Source of the DNA: an uncultured Oscillospiraceae bacterium
GTDB lineage: Bacteria > Bacillota > Clostridia > Oscillospirales > Oscillospiraceae
Direction: 5' to 3'
Assembly (NCBI GenBank): GCA_934597345.1
Contig: CAKTRJ010000020.1
Location: forward strand, 1-45,449
Length of the DNA: 45,449 bases
Under the pieces are notes generated by a model. The model saw only the letters and a program-made list of their open reading frames with translations, was not told where the DNA came from and did no database searches. Position numbers and translations under genes: made by a program. Below are positions 8,018 to 15,116 of this stretch, piece after piece (within the stretch, counting starts at the first letter, position 1; each line of letters opens with the position of its first letter).

Positions 8018-8860
8018 ATGGATATTTCCAAGAAAAAAAAGCTTCGCGTTCTGGCGGAGGAGATCCGTTTGGAAACACTGAAGATCATTCACGCCCGTGG
8101 TTTCGGCCATGTAGGCGGCTCCGTGGATCTGGCCGAGCTGATGGCCGTTCTGTACGGTGATGTGATGAAGTTCAACCCCAAAGATCCCCGCTGGCCGGAT
8201 CGTGACTGGCTGGTTCTGTCCAAGGGCCACGCCGGCCCCGTAGCTTATGCTACCTTCGGTATCATGGGCTACTATCCCGTGGAAGAGGCATATACGCTTA
8301 ACCGTCCCCACAGCAAATTTCCCAGTCATACTGACCGCAATCTCACACCCGGCGTGGATCTGACCACCGGCTCCTTGGGGCAGGGCATTTCCGAAGCAGT
8401 AGGTGCCGCATTGGGCAACCGGCTGGATGGCCGGAGCAGCCACGTTTTCGCCATTATCGGAGATGGCGAGGCCGACGAAGGTCAAGTTTGGGAAGCGCTG
8501 CACTTTGCATTTGCCCACAAGCTGGATAATCTGATCGTATTTTTGGACAACAACCTTTATCAACTGGACGGTATGACTCACGACGTATTGGATCATGGCG
8601 ATATCGCTGGTAAGATCGCAGCTTTCGGCCTGTACACGCAGGAGATTGATGGCCATGACTTTGACCAGTTGGAGACAGCCATTTCCAATGCCTATGCCAA
8701 GAAGGGTGTTCCCTCCTGTATTGTTCTCAACACGATCAAGGGCAAAGGTGCGACCTTTGCCGAACCCATCCGAGCCCACTCATCCCAGCCCACCGAGGAA
8801 CAGTGGCAGGAGGCCCTCACGGTTGCTGAACGGGCGCTGGAAACGGCCAAATTGCAGTAA
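8018..8860 (+). CDS. Transketolase, N-terminal (TPP-pyrophosphate binding) subunit
   Basis: 280 residues, the typical N-half of a split transketolase. GHVGGSVDLAE near residue 30 corresponds to the conserved GHxGGSxS, SKGHAGPVAYA carries the second conserved histidine, and the TPP/Mg motif is IGDGEADEGQVWEA followed by DNNLYQLDG. With the next gene it would transfer two-carbon units between ketose and aldose phosphates. AGGAGGTACAT precedes the ATG. Split transketolases are widespread in Clostridia; in some pathways (e.g. apiose breakdown) such pairs act on unusual branched sugars, so a dedicated substrate is possible here. Confidence 0.92.
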   Translation: MDISKKKKLRVLAEEIRLETLKIIHARGFGHVGGSVDLAELMAVLYGDVMKFNPKDPRWPDRDWLVLSKGHAGPVAYATFGIMGYYPVEEAYTLNRPHSKFPSHTDRNLTPGVDLTTGSLGQGISEAVGAALGNRLDGRSSHVFAIIGDGEADEGQVWEALHFAFAHKLDNLIVFLDNNLYQLDGMTHDVLDHGDIAGKIAAFGLYTQEIDGHDFDQLETAISNAYAKKGVPSCIVLNTIKGKGATFAEPIRAHSSQPTEEQWQEALTVAERALETAKLQ

Positions 8861-8872
8861 GGAGGCGTCACT

Positions 8873-9853
8873 ATGTACATCAATTTAATCGGCAAGCACG
8901 AAAAGGATCCCCGCGAGAGCCGAAATGCCGTGGCTCTGACCCTGAAAGAAATGATGGAAGTGGATCCCTGCATCTGCTACATCGACTGTGACCTGATGGG
9001 CTGCATTAACACCAAACAGCTTCAAAAGGCCTATCCCGATCGGGCCCTTGAGGCAGGTATTGCTGAAGCTAATGCTGTAGGTGTGACCGCAGGCCTGACG
9101 GCTACTGGTAAAAAGGTATGGGTTCACTCCTTCGGCCCCTTTGCTTCCCGCCGCGTCTATGACCAGATATACATGTCCGCCGCATACTCCGGACTGGGCG
9201 TCAACGTGCTGGGTTCTGACGCCGGTGTGACCGCCGCCTTTAATGGAGGTACCCACATGCCGTTGGAAGATGCCGGTATGTATATTTCTATTCCCGAGGC
9301 AACCGTGTGTGATGCTGCGGACTACGCACAGCTTGCCTATATCACCCGTGCCGTAGCGGATGTGAAGGGTATTTCCTACACACGATTTGTGCGTAAGGGC
9401 ATTATCCAGATCTACGGCGATGATACTGAATTTCAATTGGGCAAAGGACTCGTCCTACATGAGACCGACCACGATCAGGTCACCATTATTGCCTCTGGTA
9501 TCATGGTGGATGAGGCGCTAAAGGCCTATGAAAAGCTGATGGAGCAGGGAATCACCGCCCGTGTGGTGGATATGTTTACATGGAAGCCTTTGGATACGGA
9601 ACTGATCATCCGCTGTGCCAAGGAGACCGGCGCCATTGTGACTGCAGAAAACCACAATGTTACTTGCGGCCTTGGCTCCGCTATCGCCAATACATTGGCC
9701 GCCAATATGCCCTGTGTGCAGGAGTTCGTGGGCGTACAGGACTGCTTCGGTCAGGTCGGCCCTCAGGACTTCCTGATGGATGAGTACGGGCTGCGGGCTG
9801 CCAACATCGTAGAGGCCGCAAAAAAAGCGGTCAGCCGCAAGACGTCTATTTAA
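8873..9853 (+). CDS. Transketolase, C-terminal (pyrimidine-binding plus C domain) subunit
   Basis: 326 residues completing the transketolase. AGIAEANAVGVTAGL holds the glutamate that contacts the TPP aminopyrimidine, SFGPFASRRVYDQI and GGTHMPLEDAGMYISIP are typical active-site loops, and the C-terminal domain has MFTWKPLDTELI and AENHNV. It follows the N subunit by 12 bases with a GGAGG site, so the two are made together. Last gene of the operon: a terminator hairpin follows directly. Confidence 0.92.
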   Translation: MYINLIGKHEKDPRESRNAVALTLKEMMEVDPCICYIDCDLMGCINTKQLQKAYPDRALEAGIAEANAVGVTAGLTATGKKVWVHSFGPFASRRVYDQIYMSAAYSGLGVNVLGSDAGVTAAFNGGTHMPLEDAGMYISIPEATVCDAADYAQLAYITRAVADVKGISYTRFVRKGIIQIYGDDTEFQLGKGLVLHETDHDQVTIIASGIMVDEALKAYEKLMEQGITARVVDMFTWKPLDTELIIRCAKETGAIVTAENHNVTCGLGSAIANTLAANMPCVQEFVGVQDCFGQVGPQDFLMDEYGLRAANIVEAAKKAVSRKTSI

Positions 9854-9872
9854 CATGCTTCTCCATGGAATT

Positions 9873-9911
9873 ATGAGGGATGGATCCTTGAGTCCGCCCT
9901 CATAGTTTTTT
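9873..9911 (+). terminator. Intrinsic terminator of the catabolic operon
   Basis: ATGAGGG (9873-9879) pairs with CCCTCAT (9897-9903), followed by AGTTTTTTG. It lies 20 bases after the transketolase stop. Confidence 0.8.
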
Positions 9912-9976
9912 GTGTAAAAATCCGACCAAAGTGCAAGAAAGTCTAACCACTCCTTCTATTGCTTTTTTGACAGTAA

Positions 9977-9985
9977 TGCTATAAT
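9977..9985 (+). promoter_or_regulatory. Extended -10 promoter of the 4-hydroxybutyrate operon
   Basis: TGCTATAAT is a perfect extended -10 (TGnTATAAT), about 50 bases before the 4hbD start. The nearby TTGACA (9967-9972) is only 7 bases upstream, too close to act as its -35; no good -35 exists at the right distance, as is common for extended -10 promoters. Confidence 0.6.
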
Positions 9986-10035
9986 GTGCAAAATCAATAA
10001 AAAGTGCGATATTTTTGGGAAAAGGAGCGAAACAA

Positions 10036-11151
10036 ATGGAACAGATCATATTCAAGCCGTCGCTGTATAAGTACGGGACGTGCAGGGAGTTCGCGGAAGG
10101 TTTTCAACTGAAGGAAACAGACCTGATTTTGACGAACGAGTATATCTATGCGCCGTATTTCGGGAAGCTGGCGCTGCCGTGTCATGTGGTGTATCAGGAG
10201 CAGTACGGCATGGGCGAGCCCAGCGACGTCATGGCCGAGGCGATTCTAAAGGATATCAGTAGTCTGAGCTATGACCGCATCATTGCTATCGGCGGCGGTA
10301 CGATCCTGGATCTGGCCAAGGTGTTCGCTGTGGCGGATACCATGGACATGGACGAACTGTACGCCCGGATGCCCGCGCTGAACAAGGCCCACGAGCTGGT
10401 CATCATCCCCACCACCTGCGGCACCGGCAGCGAGGTGACCAATATCGCCGTGTTGAATCGCACCCGCATGGGCACAAAGATGGGCATGGTGGCCCCCACC
10501 ATGTACGCCGACTCCGCCGTGCTGATCCCCGAGCTGCTGGAAAGCCTGCCCCTGAAGGTGTTTGCCACCAGCTCCATCGACGCGCTGGTCCACGCGGTGG
10601 AGTCCGCTCTGTCCCCCAAGGCGACGGCCTATACGAAGCTATTCAGCTATAAGGCCATCGAGATGATCGTTCACGGCTATCAGCATATCGCGGCCAACGG
10701 CGCCGACAGCCGCAAGACCCTGATGGACGGGTTCCTCACCGCCTCCAACTTTGCAGGTCTTGCTTTCGGCACCGCCGGCTGCGGCACCGTCCATGCCATG
10801 GCCTATCCTCTGGGCGGCCAGTACCATGTGGCCCACGGCGAGAGCAATTACGCCATCTTCACCGGTGTAATGAAGGAATACATGCGCCATAAGGCGGACG
10901 GTGAGATCGCCGTGATGAACGCCTATCTGGCCGGCCTGCTGGGCTGCGGCCCGGATGCGGTCTATGAGACGCTGGAGGATCTGCTGAACAAGGTCCTGCC
11001 CAAGAAGGCCCTGCGGGAGTATGGCACGAAGCCGGAGGACCTGCCCGAGTGGGCCAAGTCCGTTATCGACAACCAGCAGCGTCTGCTGAAGAACAGCTTT
11101 ATCCCCATGACAGAAGAGCTGGTCCTGAAGATCTATCAGGATCTCTATTGA
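10036..11151 (+). CDS. 4hbD: 4-hydroxybutyrate dehydrogenase (iron-containing alcohol dehydrogenase)
   Basis: 371 residues, the size of the Clostridium kluyveri enzyme. NAD motif GGGTILDLAK (86-95), TTCGTGSEVT (126-135), and the metal ligands Asp182, His186 (SSIDALVHAVES), His253 (GTVHAMAYPLGG) and His267 (HVAHGESNY). It interconverts succinic semialdehyde and 4-hydroxybutyrate with NAD(H). The family call alone would be generic, but the position directly before abfD and in an operon with a 4-hydroxybutyrate CoA-transferase makes the substrate likely. Start chosen at 10036 by AAAAGGAGCG; an in-frame start at 10015 lies on top of the ribosome binding site. Confidence 0.88.
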   Translation: MEQIIFKPSLYKYGTCREFAEGFQLKETDLILTNEYIYAPYFGKLALPCHVVYQEQYGMGEPSDVMAEAILKDISSLSYDRIIAIGGGTILDLAKVFAVADTMDMDELYARMPALNKAHELVIIPTTCGTGSEVTNIAVLNRTRMGTKMGMVAPTMYADSAVLIPELLESLPLKVFATSSIDALVHAVESALSPKATAYTKLFSYKAIEMIVHGYQHIAANGADSRKTLMDGFLTASNFAGLAFGTAGCGTVHAMAYPLGGQYHVAHGESNYAIFTGVMKEYMRHKADGEIAVMNAYLAGLLGCGPDAVYETLEDLLNKVLPKKALREYGTKPEDLPEWAKSVIDNQQRLLKNSFIPMTEELVLKIYQDLY

Positions 11152-11171
11152 TACATAAGGAGGAAATCATC

Positions 11172-12623
11172 ATGGCACTTATGACAGGCGAGCAGTACAT
11201 CGAATCCATTAAGAAGATCAATATGCAGGTCTATATGTTCGGCAAGAAGATCGAAGATCCCACCGAAGATCCTATCCTGCGTCCGTCCCTGAACTCCGTC
11301 CGTATGACCTATGATCTGGCCCAGATGCCGGAGTATCAGGATCTGATGACCGTGGTCTCTCCCTATACCGGAGAGCGGGTCAACCGTTTCACCCATATCC
11401 ATCAGTCCACTGACGACCTGCGGAACAAGGTAAAGATGCAGCGGCTGTGCGGCCAGATGACCGCCGCCTGCTTCCAGCGCTGCGTGGGTATGGATGCCTT
11501 CAACGCTGTATTCTCCACTACCTATGAGGTGGATGAGAAGTACGGCACCCACTATCACGAAAACTTCAAGAAGTTCATGGTATACTGTCAGAAGAACGAC
11601 CTGACCATCGACGGCGCCATGACCGATCCCAAGGGAGACCGCAGCAAGGCGCCGCATGCCCAGGAGGATCCGGATCTGTTCCTGCGCGTGGTGGAGCGCC
11701 GTCCCGACGGCATCGTGGTCCGCGGCGCGAAGGCGCACCAGACCGGCATTCTGAACTCCCATGAGGTCATCGTGATGCCCACCATCGCCATGGGGCCCGA
11801 GGATAAGGATTACGCCGTATCCTTCGCCGTGCCGCTGGACGCGCCCGGCCTGTTCCTGATCGTGGGCCGCCAGAGCTGCGATACCCGCAAACTGGAAAAC
11901 ACCGATATGGACGTGGGCAACGCCGAATTTGGCGGCGTGGAGGCCCTGACCGTATTTGACGATGTGTTCGTGCCCAACGACCGTATCTTCCTTAACGGCG
12001 AGACGGAGTTCGCCGGTATGCTGGTGGAGCGCTTCGCCGGTTATCACCGCCAGAGCTACGGCGGCTGCAAGGTGGGCGTGGGCGACGTGCTGATCGGCGC
12101 CGCCGCCGTGGCCGCCGACTACAACGGCGCCGCCAAGGCCAGCCACATCAAGGATAAGCTCATCGAGATGACCCATCTCAATGAGACGCTGTACTGCTGC
12201 GGCATCGCATGCTCCTCTGAGGGACACCCCACCGCCAGCGGCAACTACATGATCGACCTGCTACTGGCCAATGTCTGCAAGCAGAACGTGACCCGCTTCC
12301 CCTATGAGATCACCCGCCTTGCCGAGGATATCGCGGGCGGTCTGGTGGTGACCGCACCCTCCGAGGCAGATCTGCGTGACGCGAAGATCGGCCCCTATGT
12401 GGATAAGTATTTCAAGGGTGTGGGCAATGTCTCTACGGAGAATCGCCTGCGGATCCTGCGTCTCATTGAGAATCTGTGCCTGGGTACGGCGGCGGTTGGC
12501 TACCGTACCGAGTCCCTGCACGGAGCCGGTTCTCCCCAGGCTCAGCGCATCATGATCGCCCGTCAGGGCAATCTGGCCCACAAGAAGGAACTGGCCAAGA
12601 AGATCGCGCACATCAGCGAGTAA
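11172..12623 (+). CDS. abfD: 4-hydroxybutyryl-CoA dehydratase / vinylacetyl-CoA delta-isomerase
   Basis: 483 residues, full length. This flavin and [4Fe-4S] radical enzyme dehydrates 4-hydroxybutyryl-CoA to crotonyl-CoA. The four cluster ligands known from Clostridium aminobutyricum are all matched: Cys100 and Cys104 (MTAACFQRCVGMDAF), His292 and Cys299 (YHRQSYGGC). The fold is acyl-CoA dehydrogenase-like; RPDGIVVRGAKAHQTG and GRQSCDTRKLENTDMDVG are characteristic. The oxygen-sensitive cluster fits a strict anaerobe. The start is set by AAGGAGGAAATCATC, with the previous stop 20 bases upstream. The product enters butyrate synthesis through butyryl-CoA dehydrogenase, which is not in this window. 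Confidence 0.96.
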   Translation: MALMTGEQYIESIKKINMQVYMFGKKIEDPTEDPILRPSLNSVRMTYDLAQMPEYQDLMTVVSPYTGERVNRFTHIHQSTDDLRNKVKMQRLCGQMTAACFQRCVGMDAFNAVFSTTYEVDEKYGTHYHENFKKFMVYCQKNDLTIDGAMTDPKGDRSKAPHAQEDPDLFLRVVERRPDGIVVRGAKAHQTGILNSHEVIVMPTIAMGPEDKDYAVSFAVPLDAPGLFLIVGRQSCDTRKLENTDMDVGNAEFGGVEALTVFDDVFVPNDRIFLNGETEFAGMLVERFAGYHRQSYGGCKVGVGDVLIGAAAVAADYNGAAKASHIKDKLIEMTHLNETLYCCGIACSSEGHPTASGNYMIDLLLANVCKQNVTRFPYEITRLAEDIAGGLVVTAPSEADLRDAKIGPYVDKYFKGVGNVSTENRLRILRLIENLCLGTAAVGYRTESLHGAGSPQAQRIMIARQGNLAHKKELAKKIAHISE

Positions 12624-12634
12624 AGAACAGAATG

Positions 12635-12666
12635 AACAGTGCCGGGCAGTCCTGCCCGGCACTGTT
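12635..12666 (+). promoter_or_regulatory. Intra-operon perfect hairpin between abfD and the next gene
   Basis: A 14-bp perfect inverted repeat (AACAGTGCCGGGCA with its complement) around a GTCC loop, with no T-tract after it. It sits 11 bases after the abfD stop and 17 before the next start. It is better explained as an mRNA 3'-stabiliser or partial attenuator that keeps abfD message abundant than as a full terminator. Confidence 0.6.
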
Positions 12667-12683
12667 GGAACGGAACTGCGGAA

Positions 12684-12968
12684 ATGAACGAACTGCTTGA
12701 AAGAATCGAACAGGTACTGAATGGAGAAATCCGACCCCAGCTGCTGCTGCACGGCGGCGGACTGGAAACGGTCTCGCTGATGGAAGGCCGGTATACCTTC
12801 CGGCTGACCGGTCAGTGCGCCGGCTGTCCCAGCGCGTATCTGACCACGGAGGAACTGATCCGCGGCACGCTGCTGGAGCGGTTCCCGCAGCTGCGGGAGG
12901 TCGTTCTGGAGCAGGGCGTCAGCGAGGATCTGCTGGCGCAGGCGAAAAGACTGCTGCGCCATGAGTAA
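12684..12968 (+). CDS. NifU C-terminal-like small iron-sulfur scaffold protein
   Basis: 94 residues. The shape and the motif TGQCAGCPSAYLTTEELI (CxxCP followed by a helix) match NifU C-terminal-type Fe-S carrier domains, where the two cysteines hold a transient [4Fe-4S] cluster. It lies inside the 4-hydroxybutyrate operon between abfD and the CoA-transferase and overlaps the next gene by 8 bases. The simplest reading is a dedicated cluster carrier for AbfD, whose [4Fe-4S] centre is oxygen-labile (inference). The ribosome binding site before ATG is weak (GGAACTGCGGAA), so translation may depend on the upstream gene. Confidence 0.65.
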   Translation: MNELLERIEQVLNGEIRPQLLLHGGGLETVSLMEGRYTFRLTGQCAGCPSAYLTTEELIRGTLLERFPQLREVVLEQGVSEDLLAQAKRLLRHE

Positions 12969-13230
12969 GCGCGTCGCCGTATACTACTGCGGCGGCTGCA
13001 ATCCCCGGTATGACCGGGTAGGCACGGTCCGCATGCTGGCGGGGCAGTTCCCGGAACTGACCTTCACGCTGCCGGACGAGCCGCCCTGCGACGGGTGTCT
13101 GGCTGTGTGCGGCTGTACCGCCGGGTGCGCACTGCAGCGGGTGCCGGACACACTGCCTCTGTGCGCCATCCGGGGCACCGGGGATCTGGCGGCGGCCCAA
13201 CGTTGGCTGCATGCCCTTGAAACTACATAA
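12961..13230 (+). CDS. Small cysteine-rich protein of the 4-hydroxybutyrate operon
   Basis: 89 residues with eight cysteines in clustered motifs: YYCGGCNPRYDR near the N terminus, then CDGCLAVCGCTAGC in the middle, and a last cysteine in LPLCAIRG. No signal peptide or membrane segment. The pattern suggests metal or Fe-S binding, but I do not recognise a named family. It overlaps the NifU-like gene by 8 bases (translational coupling) and precedes abfT by 13 bases. With its neighbour it forms a candidate two-protein maturation, repair or electron-donor module for AbfD (inference). Confidence 0.7.
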   Translation: MSKRVAVYYCGGCNPRYDRVGTVRMLAGQFPELTFTLPDEPPCDGCLAVCGCTAGCALQRVPDTLPLCAIRGTGDLAAAQRWLHALETT

Positions 13231-13243
13231 GGAGACAAAACGC

Positions 13244-14539
13244 ATGAGTTGGGAAGAAATCTATCGTTCACGGCTGACCACGGCTGAGGAAGCCGTTACG
13301 CATATCAGATCCGGCGACCGGGTGGTACTGGGCCACGCCGCCGGCGAACCCACCTGCCTGACCGACGCCATGGTGCGCAGCGCGGCGGCATACCGCGATG
13401 TGGAGATCGACCACATGCTGGTGCTGGGCGACTGTGCCTACTGCCGTCCGGAATACGCGGAAAACTTCCGGCACAACGCGCTGTTTGTAAGTCCGCCGGC
13501 CCGTGAGGCCGTGGAGAATGGCCGGGCTGACTTTACACCCACCTTTTTTTACCGCGCGCCCCGTCTGTTTGAGACGACGCTGCCGGTGGATGTGGCGCTG
13601 GTGCAGGTGACACCGCCGGATGAAAACGGTATCTGCTCGCTGGGTATCTCTGTGGACTATACGCTGGCCGCGGTAAAGAACGCGAAGCTGGTCATCGCGC
13701 AGGTCAACGATCAGATGCCCCGTACCTGCGGCGGCAGCAGCGTGCGGGTGGAGGACATCGACCTTTTCGTGGAGCACTCTGCCCCTATTCTGGAACTGGC
13801 GCCGCCAAAAATCGGCCCTGTGGAGGAGGCTATCGGCAACTACTGCGCATCGCTGATCAATGATGGTGATACCTTGCAGCTGGGTATCGGCGCCATTCCT
13901 GACGCGGCGCTGTCTTTCCTGCGGCACAAGAAGGATCTTGGCATCCACTCCGAGATGTTCTCGGACGGTGTGGTGGATCTGATGGAACGCGGCGTGATCA
14001 ACAACAGCCGCAAGACGCTGCATCACGGCATCAGCGTCGCCAACTTCCTGATGGGTACCAAGCGGCTGTATGACTTTATTGACAACAATCCGCAGGTGGA
14101 GGTATACCCGGTGGAACATGTAAATGACCCCGTGGTCATCGCGCAGAATGACAACATGGTATGCATCAACTCCTGTGTGCAGGTTGATCTGATGGGCCAG
14201 GTGGCCTCGGAGAGCATCGGGCTGAAGCAGATCTCCGGCGTGGGCGGACAGGTGGACTTTGTCCGCGGCGCGGCCATGAGCAAGAATGGCCGCTCTATTA
14301 TGGCAATGCCCTCCACCGTCAAGGGCAAGGCCTCCAAGATCGTCCCGGTACTGGATGAGGGCAGCGCCGTCACCACCAGCCGCAACGACGTGGACTATGT
14401 GGTCACGGAGTACGGCATTGCGCACCTGACGGGTAAGACCCTGCGCCAACGAGCGCAGGCACTCATCGCCATCGCCCATCCCGATTTCCGTGAAGCCCTC
14501 CGAGCTGAATACGAGCGCCGCTTTAATGAGAAATATTGA
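13244..14539 (+). CDS. abfT: 4-hydroxybutyrate CoA-transferase (acetyl-CoA dependent)
   Basis: 431 residues, a family I-type CoA-transferase of the acetyl-CoA hydrolase/transferase fold. The catalytic glutamate that forms the glutamyl-CoA thioester is Glu237 in GIHSEMFSDGVVD. Glycine-rich CoA contacts are visible at LGIGAIPDA and SGVGGQVDF, and TEYGIAHLTGKTLRQRA is the usual C-terminal motif. It activates 4-hydroxybutyrate with acetyl-CoA for AbfD. Butyrate or other short acids are alternative acceptors, but the operon argues for 4-hydroxybutyrate. Start chosen at 13244 by AAGGAGACAAAACGC. Confidence 0.88.
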   Translation: MSWEEIYRSRLTTAEEAVTHIRSGDRVVLGHAAGEPTCLTDAMVRSAAAYRDVEIDHMLVLGDCAYCRPEYAENFRHNALFVSPPAREAVENGRADFTPTFFYRAPRLFETTLPVDVALVQVTPPDENGICSLGISVDYTLAAVKNAKLVIAQVNDQMPRTCGGSSVRVEDIDLFVEHSAPILELAPPKIGPVEEAIGNYCASLINDGDTLQLGIGAIPDAALSFLRHKKDLGIHSEMFSDGVVDLMERGVINNSRKTLHHGISVANFLMGTKRLYDFIDNNPQVEVYPVEHVNDPVVIAQNDNMVCINSCVQVDLMGQVASESIGLKQISGVGGQVDFVRGAAMSKNGRSIMAMPSTVKGKASKIVPVLDEGSAVTTSRNDVDYVVTEYGIAHLTGKTLRQRAQALIAIAHPDFREALRAEYERRFNEKY

Positions 14540-14695
14540 TTTTTCCGGCGCAGGCACTTCTAAAATCTGCGGGAAGAGAAGTGCAGAAATAGCACAATTT
14601 TCATAGCTGAAGAATCTTCGCCATCGGGTAGCTACCCATAAAACAGGTTTTGAGAAACAAATACTATGGCAGTTGCCGGACGAGGGCTGCTGACA
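14540..14695. other. Non-coding spacer with small palindromes
   Basis: No gene seen. GCACTTCT/AGAAGTGC (14554-14561 and 14577-14584) forms a hairpin without a T-tract just after abfT, and GGGTAGCTACCC (14626-14637) is a perfect 12-base palindrome. Transcription of the abf operon must end here or at the next hairpin. Confidence 0.4.
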
Positions 14696-14730
14696 AAAAG
14701 GGTATGTACCGTAAAGGTACATGCCCTTTT
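14696..14730. terminator. 15-bp hairpin, bidirectional terminator candidate
   Basis: AAAAGGGTATGTACC pairs with GGTACATGCCCTTTT around a GTAAA loop, with one G-T pair. The A-rich and T-rich ends suit termination in both directions, making this the most likely end of the abf operon transcript. A second small stem (GCCTTTG/CAAAGGC, 14731-14749) follows at once. Confidence 0.65.
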
Positions 14731-14811
14731 GCCTTTGGCTAGCAAAGGCAACCCTGGCTCTGCCGGGGGAATAAAAAAGCCTATGGCGTGGAAGAGAGTA
14801 GAAAAGAAAAA

Positions 14812-14870
14812 GTCTCCAAGCTGGAGTAAGTGAAAGGTTTGCCGACCAAGACTTACAAAAACGAGGAGAC
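14812..14870. repeat. Nested inverted repeats
   Basis: GTCTCC (14812-14817) pairs with GGAGAC (14865-14870); inside, GTAAGT (14826-14831) pairs with ACTTAC (14851-14856), enclosing GGT...ACC. Such nested dyads occur at transfer origins, leader RNAs and recombination sites. It ends 6 bases before the small ORF at 14877. Confidence 0.45.
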
Positions 14871-14876
14871 TAATTC

Positions 14877-14987
14877 ATGACAAGAAATAAACCCACCGAC
14901 CAGCAAAAGGCTTCCGGTGATGGTGATAGCCCGTTTACGGGCGGTAGGGCAGAGAATGCAAGCGAAATAAAATTCAGTGCCCCTTGA
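14877..14987 (+). CDS. Short ORF of 36 residues, possible mobile-element leader peptide
   Basis: MTRNKPTDQQKASGDGDSPF followed by TGGRAENASEIKFSAP and a stop. GAGGAGAC 6 bases before the ATG is a strong ribosome binding site, which is the main argument for translation. Polar, low-complexity and without recognised domain. It lies in a stretch crowded with hairpins, and a stem (CCCCTTGAGGGG) covers its stop codon. It may be the remnant of an integrated element or a leader peptide. Confidence 0.35.
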   Translation: MTRNKPTDQQKASGDGDSPFTGGRAENASEIKFSAP

Positions 14988-15003
14988 GGGGCTTGCCAGT
15001 AAT

Positions 15004-15049
15004 AGGCCCTTATAGGGCCAGATCAAACCTCCGGCTTAGCCGGAGGTTT
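15004..15049. terminator. Two adjacent hairpins, terminator of the oleate hydratase side
   Basis: GGCCCT/AGGGCC (15004-15018) is followed by an 11-12 bp stem CCTCCGGC/GCCGGAGG flanked by AAA and TTT (15025-15049). On the minus strand this stands about 70 bases after the oleate hydratase stop; on the plus strand a TTTTG tail follows. Likely bidirectional terminator. Confidence 0.6.
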
Positions 15050-15116
15050 TGATTGCTAGCAAAAGCGGCTGCCGACGCATCCTGTGCATCGGCAACCGCC
15101 CGCTGAATGGGAATAT

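Noticed and set aside
8018..9853. Split transketolase pair read as the missing E1 alpha/beta
   Set aside because: Motifs (GHVGGS, THMPLEDAGMYISIP) are those of transketolase; E1-type sequence is absent.
9967..9972. TTGACA as the -35 of the 4hbD promoter
   Set aside because: Only 7 bases from the TATAAT, too close for sigma-A; the extended -10 explains the promoter better.
13268..14722. 484-residue minus-strand ORF opposite abfT
   Set aside because: Antisense of a well-supported CoA-transferase.
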